From assembly GCF_003286085.1 (NCBI RefSeq), contig NW_020825288.1, forward strand, positions 24,614,001 to 24,678,000: a DNA stretch of 64,000 nt, written 5' to 3'. Every line of letters begins with the position of its first letter. Position 1 is the first letter of the stretch. The translations under genes were made by a program, and so were the position numbers. Source of the DNA: Drosophila persimilis (lineage: Eukaryota > Arthropoda > Insecta > Diptera > Drosophilidae). The notes under the pieces were generated by a model that saw only the letters and a program-made list of their open reading frames with translations, searched no databases and had not been told where the DNA came from. Below, piece after piece: positions 12,101-24,691 of the stretch.

Positions 12101-15100
12101 GTATTCTCTCTCTGTCTCTAGTGCCATTATTTGTTACCCTTTGGGAGGTTAGGCGCCAAAAATGATGTGAGAACTTCTCCGAACCCAGTACACTACGGGA
12201 CATATGAATAGTTCCTTTATCACTTTAGCATTTACTATTGTGCGAAGAGAAATAATAATTGCGAGATCTGCTGCGTAATCTTATCAAGTAGCACAGATTG
12301 TATGCCATGCTCCAGACTTTGGTTCAATTTCGAAAGATACAATGAGATAAGATGATGTTTGAATTTTGAAATTCTTTCAAGAGTATTTTCTCGTATTGGG
12401 CGGTAAATAAATTTATGTGTCAAAGTTTTTCAGTGGAAACCTTTGTAAATAGAATATCTATATACATACATATGTAGATACAATAAGTGCATTTCCCTCT
12501 ATTAGAGCACTTGTTTACATCTCTTGATTAGTGTTTCCATCGCACATTTCTCATTTCAAATTTCATTTCCCTGCCTCTCAATGAATAATTTTTCTGAATT
12601 ATTCATGAACGGACCCAAACACAAACGCTACCATACACACACACACTGCATACTTGTAGATGAAGTCTCGGCTATTAAGTCATTAGCTCTTAATTAGATT
12701 TTCTCACTCATAGCACGATCAGAAAAGACAAATGGAAATGCATAAAATTCTGTGTTCAGATTACCAACTCGTATGCCTCGAGTTAAGTGATTCAATTATT
12801 TGTATATAGGAAAGAAAATGTGGGAATTTCTGGCAAAACTGTTTTAATTCAAAGAAATATAATTCGCGTTTTGTTTTGTTCCTCGGAAGCGGTGGGGCTT
12901 ATAGTGATAACCCCCAGCTCCATCCCGAAGATAATTTTAGCGTCTCGGTTTCACAATCGGTTCAATGCCTCGGTACAAACATATAATTAAAGCTACTGAC
13001 TGTATGACATGGAATTAATCAGAAAAGTCGTTATATTTATTTTATTTATTATTTATTGCGTAAAAGTGTGTACATATACATATGTGTGCCTTAAGTTAAT
13101 TACAAATAAAACAAATAGAAAATATTTTCCTCTGCACTCTGACTGCTGATATCATAAGTTACCCGCGAGACCAAAATTGGAAGGGAATGAGGTCTCCCTA
13201 GAGGCCTGGCCTCCCACTTTAATTGCCTACACCGCCCCCCAGATGTCGTCATTGTAGCGCGTTTCGAGTGTGTTGAATGCAACTTTTTCAACAAAGGCAC
13301 ACAGAAGATTGCAAACTATCGATAGCAGTATATTCATAAGAAATATTTTCCTATTTTTTTCCATTACAGCTCATCGGACTGAGCATCGTGATCACATCCG
13401 TATGGATGCTGACGGATCCCACATTTATGCTGTCGATGACACAATCCTATAATCACTATCATATAGCACTCTACGTTTTTCTGGGCATCGGCATACTGAT
13501 CACACTGGGCGCATTCTTTGGCTGCTGGGGCGTTTGTCGAGAGTCGCAGTGTCTGCTGGTATCGGTGAGTAAACAACCACAAAAAATCATAAAGGAAAAC
13601 AAAAAATGATTCTGTCTGCAAATTCCAATTAAAACGGATACCGTTGTGCGGGCCGGCCCCCACGCAACTCTGCTGAGAGTCTAATTGCAGTCTCGAATCG
13701 CCCACGGTCCTTTTTCGGAGTCTGCAATTTGTTGAATATCTTTCTTAGATTGCCTCATATTTGTCCACACAAGTATTTCGACATTCGGTACTCTTTATTA
13801 TTCGTGTTTTGGTATATTTAATCGGCAAAAATTTGAGAGCTTAGGAGACTCAAGAGATCACATTATTAGAGATGAAAAAGAAAATGTATTTCGGTAGAGA
13901 ATTTCTACATATTATAAATGATCCATAATCCCAGTTCAACATACTGATCTTTCAAAAGTAATTTTACTTTAATTTATCATTTATTGATTTATTTTCACAT
14001 AATTACATTAAGATTTTAACCAAAAAAAAGTAAATTCTGTGCCAAGTCAAAATAATTTTGCAGACGCCTGTGAGTTTATTTACTCAACACCCACGTTCGG
14101 AGGAATGAGAGCCATTCATAAATCTGAATCTGAATTTCCGTTGCAGTTCTTCTGTGTGATACTTATTGTGATGGTGGCACAAATCGCAGCTGGTGCCTGG
14201 GCCTTCCACAACAAAGACAAACTGGACGACATTGTACGGGCGGCGGTGAAATCTTCGGTGCAGGAGGAGTACGGCCAGTCCACCATGAGTTCCCGCACGG
14301 TAACCTTTGATACGCTGCAGAAGAATGTATGTATTTTGAAAATATCTGAAGCTGACAGCGAAGTTGATTTATTGTCTGTTTGTTTACAGTTGAAGTGCTG
14401 CGGTGCGGATGGACCTGGGGACTGGGCAACGAGTCGCTTCAATAATGTGGATCGCACTAATATTGTTGAAATCGCCGTGTCTTCCATGAACGTCTTCTAC
14501 AACATACCCGAGTCCTGCTGCAAGGAGAACCTCAAGGACAATGAATGCGAATTGTCGCGCCGCTTAAAGTTTGGTGGCCCCTTGAACACGGCCATCTACC
14601 AGCAGGTAATGCAGATGGAGAAGCTTCAATGGATGGATGATTCATGGCGTAGTAGATTTATAGTATTGCCCATTCCCATGGCCATCTCATTTGACATTCA
14701 AATTGTTTCCTTAACTGTTGGCTGTTGTCTGTCGTCCGTGGTCGTTTTTCGATTCATTGAGCCAGCGAAAAACCATCAAAAATCAATTGATAGGTGTGGC
14801 TGAAGCATTATTTTTTGTCCCAGCGATCGCTATCGATGGCCCGGGGGCCCATAAAAATTAATAATCCTTTGCTGTTCTTGTGTATTTGCTTTTGAGACGA
14901 TAAAAATGTATTAATTAATATTGATATTCCACACGCACTTCACGTTTGTAGAGCCAGAGAATGTGTGCTATAACAAACTGAATGCTGAATAATTTTTACT
15001 TACAATTCTTTATATGTACTGTGTAAACTTATTAATGAATCGAATTCTCTGTTTTAGGGCTGCGTTGATAAACTGATTGAGATCATTTACGAGAATTGGG

Positions 15101-15207
15101 TCACCATTTTCGCCATCACTGCTGCCGTCATACTGTTGGAGCTGCTGTCGCTGACCTTTGCCCTGAGCCTGTGCTGTGCGGTGAGGAATCAGCACTACAA
15201 GGCCTGA
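9142..15207 (+). CDS. Tsp96F: tetraspanin (Tsp96F type)
   Basis: Five coding exons: 9142-9207, 13370-13564, 14147-14326, 14390-14605 and 15058-15207. All are phase 0 and encode 268 residues. Four hydrophobic segments lie near residues 13-35, 53-77, 86-108 and 229-256. The large extracellular loop has the tetraspanin signature CCG (150-152), a PESCC motif (187-191), C200 and GC (220-221), giving six loop cysteines for three disulphides. Cysteines at 6, 7 and 9 suit palmitoylation. Tetraspanins organise membrane microdomains with partner receptors and proteases. The start MGLKGCCSCVKYLMVLINILFW follows motif 6/1 promoter elements by about 380 bp. The assignment to Tsp96F rests on recalled similarity; membership of the family is certain. 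Translation running on into the intron after 14605 is not coding. Confidence 0.93.
9208..13369 (+). other. 4.2-kb first intron of the tetraspanin gene
   Basis: A long intron with simple repeats: (CA)/(TG)/(GA)n at about 9275-9415, a CA tract near 10160, TG near 10620, and CT-rich and T-rich runs. The open frames seen (for example around 9188-9667) are low-complexity products of these repeats. No independent gene was supported. Regulatory content is plausible but not shown. Confidence 0.75.
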
Positions 15208-18200
15208 GAATTACAGAACTCCCATAGGGAAATTACAGACGATGAGAAGTACTAACAAACCAAATCGAAACGGATGCATAGCAAGCATTACTGAGAGGAC
15301 ATGCGAATGCAAATGGGAATGGGGGGAAACGTGTGCATTTAGCTGAAACTTCAAGGCAAAACGAGGATAATGTCCGTTGTTCCCTGGTCAATACTTTAAC
15401 AACAACACAATTTTGTAGTACTTTTAACAACAAGAAGAGCAGCAAGCGTGAAGCTAATGGAGCAATTTGAATTTGTATTTGAGGTGGAGCGGTGACACCT
15501 TTAGGAGTTTGTGACGCAACGTTTTTGAAGCACAAACCATACAGAGTCACACCGATAGACAACATCCACTTTATAAGATCTTGATATGCAAAACAAAACA
15601 AAAGAACACATACACTTTTCTAACCAAATATTTCTACAACAAGAAAACACAAACACAGAGAGTAAACTTTATACAATACATGTACGAACCGCATAAAGCA
15701 GCAGCTCCATAATATTTAGCCTAATGGGAAAGTTTTCGAATTCATAGATACATACAATACATGCTATATATTAAATATATAGAGCAAACGTAAGCACAAA
15801 GTATAATGTTAATTGCCAAAATCTAAACAAAACAAAATGAAAAGCAATCAAATTTCGTTTAAAATTTGTTTCTCCCAATAAGACTTTCGATTACCAATTA
15901 AGTTGATTTGTGGCCATTTTTGTATGCTATTATGCTAAAGCAAAGCCAAATTATATAAGTATATACATCTACATACATACATCTATATATAGTAGTGGCA
16001 GTAGTATGTATATATGTATGACGACAGCATTCCACAAGAATGAGAATGATTGACAGATTTTTGTTCTGGTTAAAGACGCATTGCCATCCAAAGACCCAGC
16101 CCAAAACATATATTCAAATCATTTTTTTATCTTGTGCAAAATGTTGTTCAAGAAGCATGACCCAAATAACCCCCTAAATCGATTCGTTGAGCTTCACGAA
16201 ATTAAATGCCAAATATCTTATGTATTTACAAAATTGTATTTTTTAGTTAGTTGGTCAAAAGCGAAGTTTAAGAAAATAATCAGTAAATGTGGGCCGTTCG
16301 GTTGACTAAGAGCCGCTCTGTAAAAAGTTACTACATGAATGGTATTCTAGTAACTCATTTTCATTTGATTGTGTTGATTTCGAAATATTTATACGGGAAT
16401 CGGGGAAAGAGTATAATTTTTTTTGTTTTAACGTTGATATTTTGTATTGATTTGGAACAGCCCCTACTTGGCGAACTATTTTCCTCTTCAAGACTAACCA
16501 AAGCTATCCAAAATTAGTTTCAGTTATACCATTGTAAGGGAAGCTAAATAGAGCTCTGTACCTTTTGATATAACGTTGAATTTTGGCCATTCTCGAAACC
16601 ACGCCCACACACGTACACTCGAAACGAATTTTGTATAATCCATCTTACCTGCATCGAATGAATATTATTATTTACGAATCATTGTGTAAGTGCAACTATT
16701 TATATGTATGAGTAAAATCAAGAGAGCAACACAACCACACAAAATGTTAAATGGAAAGTACACACAAATCGAAACGAAAATCTCTATATATTTACATTGT
16801 ATTTTTACCATACACCGTAAACTAATTCAATGATAGTATACGTATATTTTTTGTACAATTTTCATTTTATTGTTGTTAAATGTATGTGAATTTTGTTGTT
16901 AGTTAAGCGTAGCCTGAGCGTCACACTTTGTACCCCCTCACAGCGTTTAAATAAATCAAATCTACAAGAACCCATCCAAGGACAAAATTATATTAAATTT
17001 ACAAAGATTAAGCAAAAACAAAAACCAATATTAAGTAAATAAATCTATATTGTATTTAAATGTACACCTTAAAGTAAATTATTTATTGAATATTTCTTAG
17101 TAAGTTAGTAGTTATGTGCGGAATTTCATTGGAGTTAAATCAAATCATGAGAAAGGTTTTAGACTAGGCAAACGAGGCAAAAGTTCATGTGTTGGATCTG
17201 TAGCAAACCATTAAAATATCTAGGCAATAAGTCCCCTAAGAATATAATTAATTCTAATTGATTGTAGCGAAATATTTAATGCACTATAAACTTCATCAGG
17301 CATCTCAAATCAAAACAAAATTTAGTACATACCCAGAAGCCATACCATGTTCATTCTAACCGAAAAAAGGCAACAATCAATTCAGCATCTTGAAAGCATA
17401 TGGAAACTACATAAATACATACAATGCATAAATGCACATTCAGCAAGACATGAAATAAGCAAAAGTCAGTGACAGAAATAAAGCAATATAAACGATGCTC
17501 AAGATTTGTATTCAATTTGAGGGATATAGATATTTGTAAAACTTAATAAATAATAACAAGACCCAGAGATAATATTGAATCACTATGGATATTTGAGATA
17601 AATAAATAAACATCTATTAAAACAAATAAAGCGAATTTGCATATTTCTTTTGAGCTGCTTAAAACCAACAACTTTATTTATTTAAAAAATAAGCACATAC
17701 AAAGATTTTCATCAGATTTTATATTAAATTCTTGCCTGCTATCCCCAGAACCACTGCTTTGGTTCGATCTCAAAATGAAAATGCTTCAGTCCCATTTATA
17801 ATTAAATTGTTATTTTTATTAAAATGTTTTTTTTTTGTTTATCGTTTTACCCCATTCTGTTTTTGGGCATCTTTCGAGATTTGCTTTGTTTAGTTTTCGT
17901 ATTATTATAAGTGGCATAAGAACAGTTATATTATTCAAATTTTCAATTTTATGCTTTCCTCGACTAAGAACTAAGTTTCAACGAAATTCGATTGGAAGTG
18001 TCCGAGAACTTAGGGAATGACATCAGTAAGGCTGACAGAAAACTAACCACGAATAGGTTTAGTTTATCCTTAGTGCACAACATTTAACTGAAGATACGAT
18101 TTTGTAGTTTCATTGTTAGTCCAATTTTTAATTTTCAATTTAATTTTTATGTTCCTTTTTTTAAAGCAAAGGAGACTTTATTTAGTGTTTAATTTTCTTT

Positions 18201-21200
18201 CTTTTATAAAGACAGCAAATATTTTTCGTTAGATTTGCAGATTAGTCGGCTGAAACAGTTAACAATTTTTGTGGGTAAGTAGAACGAAGCCTGCGTACAA
18301 GCTTTAGACAATTAGGTGAATGAAATGTACACATAAATGGAATTATCATATCATATGTATGTTAGACGTAGTATTATCATAGTTATTGCTATTATAATAA
18401 AGTTTTGTGGGGTTTCTGTTTCTCCTATCATCAAGTACTTATAAACAATCCAAATCACTAACCACGTTTGCTCTTGTTAATTTTCGTTTCGTTTCATTCC
18501 ATTTATTATTCATAGGGATAGCATGCTCGTAAATTATATATTTAGATAACTTAGGGCATTACATTCGAGATGGTTTGATGGCTGCTCGGACATTAATCTC
18601 TCGTCAACTCTCTAGGGGCTCATTTACAAATCGCTTAGGCTGGAAAATTATTATCGTAATTTACATTTACTAGGTACATTTTGATTAAATTTAGCCTCAA
18701 CTAAATGCGAACTAAACGTAGTTTAAAAGGTAATCTTCGTCATTGTGGTTACAATATTTTGCTAAAAATACATTGCCCTCCCCCAGGGGTCAGGGCTTCT
18801 GGCTATGGGGAATCCTACTCTGATTTCAATTCCCCATCCATCCATCTAGCTAATCGTACAACATTTAGACTTCGATCTGGACATAGCATAGAGGATATAT
18901 TTCAATTCATATTCGTACTAAACATTTAGCAGCTAAAAACAGTAATATTTTGACTTCCAATTCGATTAGTTAAATAAAATACTTTCGATTTTAATTTTAA
19001 TGTAGGTTAAGATTAAGTTTAAGCGTTTCAATTTCATTATTATTATTATTATGTGACTAGTTAGACATTTAGGTTCCTTCAACTCGCATCGTATTTTAAT
19101 ATCATTTCGTTTGCCATTTCGGTTTCATTTTGGACAGTGTACAATACATTTACAGAATATTGCATCGCTCGTTTCTTACTAGGTAGGGCATCGGGCGGGG
19201 GGGGTGGTTTACTCAAAAGGTACGTCGCTTATGTATCCTCTAGGCCCTTTGCTAGAACCGAATTGCTTGAAGGTACATATCTTCAAATGAAATGGCTTTG
19301 CCTTGCCTACTCTAGAAAGATGATTTCATGGCGAAATGGTCTGTGATGTGAACTAGCATGCTTCCAACAAGTAGACTCAAAAAGTTAGCTCAAGCTTACA
19401 TTGAAAATAGATTGGGTTTATTGACGATAACGATTAAATGTGGTTGCATCCCTGCTTGATATAAAATAGAACTTACATTCATACTAGATTTAATCTAAAT
19501 TGTATCCTTGACTAAAAGTGGATGGAATTTTGATATGAATCAAGAAATAATTAAATTGAAACTAATACAGATAAATGAAACCCTTATATATTTCAGATGA
19601 AGTAAAGATCGACAAAATACCTGAATATGCATAGTTGAAATGTCAGGTCTAGATTGAAACCATTTGAATAAAAACGAGTAAGAAATGTGATTGAAAGTCA
19701 TCATAAGATCATAATTCTTTCAATTCCTGACACTGAAGCACACTTTTTAGAGTCCTTTATTTGTGTAGATCTGACCAAAGCCCTTGAAATGATTTCATAT
19801 GACCAATTCTCTATCGTTTTCCCCTTCAGTTGAGATTCCTGTATGAATGTACATATATATTTATATAGATTTATGTTTTTTTTTTGTTCGAAGCAACAAT
19901 GGAAGAACGATGTGTAATCGTAGAACTAAAAGAGGAAATAGGAAATATCAAACCACATTGATTGTCTTGTCTTGACCATGTACTGTACCATTAAGCACTC
20001 AATGTTTGAGTATGAAAATACGGTGTGTAAAAACCTGTCTTTCCTATCATTCCTTTGTATCCATGTGCATTGCAATGGGCAACAATTGTGGCTGCCCTAG
20101 GAGCCAATACTACTGCCAGCCCTGCCACTCGCTGGCTGATGGGACGATGAAATAATAATGGAAAATGTGCGGGTCTCGGTAAGTCGTGGGATCTTATACA
20201 AAAATATACTCGTATTCGTACATATGTTTGTGATTGCATGGGCAATGGAATGAAAATTTAATATAATTGAAGAGTCGTGCTATGAATTGCAGTTAACATT
20301 AAAAAATCAGCACGGCCTTGTATAAATATTAAATAAACTGTAATTGTCAAGTGCTATTTTTAAATATCGGTGGTTGGTCGGGCACACACAGGACCCAGGC
20401 ATAAATATACATACATATTTTACTCATTATATTATATTCATCATGTGTGCTCTCGTGTATATATGTTTTTGTCTTCTTTGTATTAAGTTGCGCATTGAAA
20501 ATTCAATTAGTTGGATGCCATAAAAATGAATGTACAATTTATGTAAATGGAAAATGAAATTTAATAGATTTTCCCACATGCTGAATGAATCCAATTTGTC
20601 ACTTGTCGTATTTCAGGGCTTTAATTGACTGCAAAAGGAAGGGGGGTTTTAGGGGTTCAAGGCGGCAACAAAATTCGGGGAAAACAAAATCATTTTTTTG
20701 GTATTATCCTTTAGTTTAGTGTAAATATTATAGTGTTTCTTCTCTGACTTTTGTATCGCTTTTTTAAATCGAGTAAAGTAAATCGTGTGTTGAGAGCTCG
20801 GTTTCTCGGTTTTTATCGCTATACCAATTCCATTAACGAATCAATCATTGCGGTTTGGTGGTTTAGTTTTTAGTTTTTAGTTTAGTTTTTTTTTCTTGAA
20901 ATAAAGTCCATTTACACATTCAAATATCGTAGGTATATATGTTTAGTAAATACATATAAGACCAATTCGCTTTTTACGGCAGGATTAAATTCATAATATG
21001 CTCAAAAAATTACATATTCTTCATATTCATATTCATATTCTGATCTATTCTGCTTCATCATTATCATCATAAGTATTTCATTTTTATCCATTTCTAGTTA
21101 TACAATAACACACTCATAAAGTTTAAAGTTTTTCTTCTTTCGATATTTGGCCTAAACTAATGTTAATTATTAATATGTTTCATTTCCTCTTTTGCCATCA

Positions 21201-21353
21201 ATTTCACTGGTGTTTTTGTCATAGGTAGTAGATGTTTTTTTTTGGAGGATTCCGTCCCCGATTTTTCTTTGCTTTGGTTTATTGCATTTATAGATCTATA
21301 AGCGATACTATAGTCTTCGAGGTGGTCAACAACACTGGCCCGTCCTCTTGTCA
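15208..21353. other. 3' UTRs and spacer between convergent tetraspanin and KChIP genes
   Basis: Very AT-rich and without coding signal. The tetraspanin 3' UTR probably runs far: AATAAA occurs at 16950-16955, with more at about 17039, 17480 and 17545-17630. On the minus strand, TTTATT near 17672-17686 would supply AATAAA for a long KChIP 3' UTR of up to about 3.6 kb. An (ATT)n run lies at about 19038-19050. Confidence 0.55.
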
Positions 21354-24300
21354 TCAAAGGTCGTTGTCGAACATCTGCAGTGAGCGCGTCACCAAATCGT
21401 CCTTCAGACAGGCCTCCAAGAACTCCTCTATCGTTATGATGCCGTCCTGATTCAAGTCCAGCTTACGAAACACACGATCCACCTTTAAGTAAAAAAAAAA
21501 CACAAATTACGTTTATTTTCCCTCTTGCCTGGATTTACTCTTTTGGCAAACAGAAATCAATTTTCGATTTAATCTTTCGTTTTAATTTTCCCGACTTTTC
21601 ATCATTATCAATAAGTGCGCGGGCGGAGGCGGGGACGGTCATGCAACGTGCCATGAGCGACGTGCGTCATTAAGTAAAATATCCGCCGCTGTTTCCGCGC
21701 ATGAAAGCATCCGCTCTTCGCCTTTCCTCTTTCCCATACGTTGAGTATCGTTGAGCTGTCAATGCATTTTCAATACCCCTCTGGTGCAATTTCCCCACTG
21801 TTTTCCCCCACAATTATAATTACTCATACGCACTGTGAGCCCGCGACCAACGTCAGCGGATGCTGCATGTTATGTCAAGTGTGGCTCTTGCATAAAAAAT
21901 GAAGCGCACAAAACTGTGCCCACAGCGATAGAGAGATATGCAGACAGAGACGCAGAAATTGTGACAGAGAGAGAGTGAGAGAGAGAGGTGGCAGGAATAA
22001 AGCCTCTGTCTAGATAAACAAGGATTTGTGCTCTGCATCTCTCGGCATTTTAATGAAGCTCTTTGTGTGGCGTGCCCAAAGCTTATCACTGATTGCGAAA
22101 TGCAAATAGAATTGTATGCCGAGATTTAGGGGACCCTGGATTCCTCTATAACCGGATTATTGTTGGTGGAGTCCACTGCATGTAAAGGTCTTAAGTTTTG
22201 GTGGTTCCAACTTTATGCTTATGAGATCGATACTTCGGTATAGAGCGTACTTATATCTTCAGAACTCTTTTGTTAAATAAAATATTCGGATTTTAAATAC
22301 AAATATAGTCAAATTAAGACCGTACTATTCAAAATAATTATACGTAATATATTAAAATTTATGAGATATACTTAATCTATTTATTTTATAACATTTTCAT
22401 ATTATTGGTAACATGTAAGTGAAAGCACTTTCCTCTTGCAATTTCATGGCTTTTTTCCTGCTTGTATGATTTAAGATATCTTTCAATTTATCAAATGAGT
22501 GACACCGGATTGGTCTTCACTTTGTCCCCCATTGAGAACCACTTTGGGCCATATCACTAGATTTGAGTCCTCACCTGATCCCTCGCTTTGCGATCGTCCT
22601 CAGGCTGGTGTGGTCTCCTGCCCATAAGCTCGTGAATGGCCAAGATGATTTCGCTCAGCTCGCCGCGACTGATCCGGCCATCGCCATTCAGGTCGTAGAG
22701 CTTGAATGTCCAGCGGAGGCGCTCGTAGACAGAGCCGCGCAGCAGGGTCGACAAGGTGACCAGTAAATCCTAATAACCATCAATGTGTGCAGCATGAATA
22801 GGAACATGAACATATACTCGTAAATGTAGATTGCGCAAACTTCATTATAATGAGATGGTAATTACCCGAAAACTAATGGCGCCATTGCAATTAACATCGA
22901 ACGCCTTGAACACATAATGAGCGTATAAACTCGAATCTATATAAATGGAATAGGCAAAGAGAACAAAAAAAAAATGTCACAATTATGGGCGTGTCGGAGA
23001 TTCTTTTTCAGTGGGGCTTTAGGGGTTTTTTTGGGGGCATTCGGTATTCTGACAGCCGGGTATTGCGGACGCAGCTGCTGCAAAGGCGAAATGGTCGCTT
23101 AAGTGGCGCTTTATGACGCGCAACTATAAAAAGGCAAAGCATAAGACCTCAGCGACAACATCGAATGGAGTGGCAGAAGCATACACTGGGAGTGGTGGGG
23201 CATATACACACACATATATACATATACTTACTGCCATGTGGAAAGAATTTGGCGTAAATATCCTTAAAACAATCCTCGTGCACCACGCCCTCGGGGCATT
23301 CCTGCAAAAGAAAAATCGCCATGAAAATGTTTTGCTTAGCTGCTTGGATGAGGGAAAAAGAAAGAGCAAATGTAATGAAAGAGGATACGCAAAATATTAA
23401 GGACTAGTAATAGAAGGACTCTGCAATGCCCTATTTCTTTAAATTCCTTAAGAAATTTGAGAATAAGTAGCAATCTTCTGCTCTGCCACTATATTGTGGA
23501 AAAATTCAATTGGACACGAGGCCTTCAGAACTATCCGTTGATAAGTTAGTCATCCTTAGTGATTCAGTTAGTGAGTGGTTTTATTTTGCTAAATATGTAC
23601 TTTAAATGAAATTACCCCTGGTAATCCTACAGTTACGGAGTATCAGACCTAAGTAGATTATCAAACAAGGCCCCTTGAAGCCTTAGCTGCTCGCTCACAA
23701 AGTTTTCTACACTTTCAAAGTTTTCTATTCGCAAAGTAAACAATTTTCGCCAGGTTAATTGAGTAAACAGTACCGCAGCAGCGACCTCGAACTGCGAGCC
23801 ATCAATAAGGGCAGCCATCGGCCATAATAACGATCAATAAAACCAACCATCAATAAGACAAACTATCAGTAAGACAAACTATCAATGGCGCAAAGTAAGT
23901 ATCAGTATCAGAGAGGGGCACGGCACACTGCAGTAAGGCAAACTATCCATTTACTTGACCCAATGCTCATCTCCTGTTGACCCACATATACGAGTATTTT
24001 ACTCGTATAGAAACTTTTTCCGAATGAGCGCGCAAATGCTGCAATTGCAAGTGCTGCTTGCTCTCCTCCACGTCCTGTCGAATCAGTGCCTGGACCCACA
24101 CACGCAAACAAAGAGAGCGACGACAATTCATTTGCAATGAAACCCAAAACGCGTGTGCATTAAAATGGGCGGCCATTTATGGCAACACTCTCTTTGGCAC
24201 GCCATTCGCCGGTCACCAGTATTTGGGTCTTACATTTTAAAGGATTCTTTTGGGGCATTGCGAAGGCGATAATCAGCGAGACTTCTACGATATTCCCAAT

Positions 24301-24537
24301 CTGCCAATAATTATAATCATTGTAAGCAAACTTAAACCGTTTCAAAAAGAGATATTAGTTGAGAATAAATATATGTCTTACTGTTTTGAATCCCCTGTAC
24401 ATGACGCGGATTTCCTGTTTGGTGAACTTCGTTTGGCGGCACAGATCCTCGAGGGCAACGGGTATGGGCTTAGGCACTCGTGTTTGTTCCAACTCATAGA
24501 CCACCTCCTCGATAGGGCTTTCTGGTGGTGAGGCCAT
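21354..24537 (-). CDS. CG5890: KChIP-type neuronal calcium sensor (EF-hand)
   Basis: Minus-strand gene with coding exons 24382-24537, 23232-23301, 22866-22936, 22575-22769 and 21354-21482. Splice phases agree and it encodes 206 residues. This is the neuronal calcium sensor family, closest to the Kv-channel-interacting proteins: GFKTECPEG and [15 protein letters not shown] are typical. EF-hand 1 is degenerate with a CP pair (54-55), so it should not bind calcium. EF2 loop 89-100 begins DVNCNG and ends in D instead of E. EF3 loop 125-136 ([12 protein letters not shown]) and EF4 loop 173-184 ([12 protein letters not shown]) are canonical. There is no Gly-2, so no myristoylation. KChIPs bind the Kv4/Shal N-terminus and tune channel gating and traffic. 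The symbol is recalled and less certain than the family. Confidence 0.93.
21483..22574 (-). other. KChIP intron 4
   Basis: A 1.1-kb intron with a (GA)n/(CT)n tract near 21965-21990. No other gene is visible. Confidence 0.8.
23302..24381 (-). other. KChIP intron 1 (coding)
   Basis: A 1.08-kb intron. A short run at about 23845-23885 repeats an 'AAACTATCA.TAAGACAAACTATCAAT' type unit two to three times. No coding exon was recognised. Confidence 0.75.
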
Positions 24538-24691
24538 GGTTGTTCTTGCTGTACTTCTACTTCTACTTCCTCTTCCACTTCCACTTCAGCTCTGACTTGT
24601 TCGTGGTATTGGTTTGGTTTTGCAGTTGTTGCTTAATTAACTCTTGTTAATTATGATTTACGGTTTAATATCAATTCGCATTTGAGGTGCT
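24538..24691 (-). other. probable 5' UTR exon part of the KChIP gene
   Basis: Upstream of the ATG on the minus strand runs purine-rich leader sequence ((GAAGTG)n-like). It reaches a good splice acceptor, CTCTAACAG, whose AG is at 24692-24693, so the leader exon probably begins at 24691. The 5' partner exon was not located. Confidence 0.45.

Noticed and set aside
14606..14803. Continuation of the tetraspanin exon past 14605 to a stop at 14803
   Set aside because: The frame stays open into the intron by chance. The GT donor at 14606 and the GC-VDKLIEIIYENW exon at 15058 supply the conserved last cysteine and fourth membrane segment.
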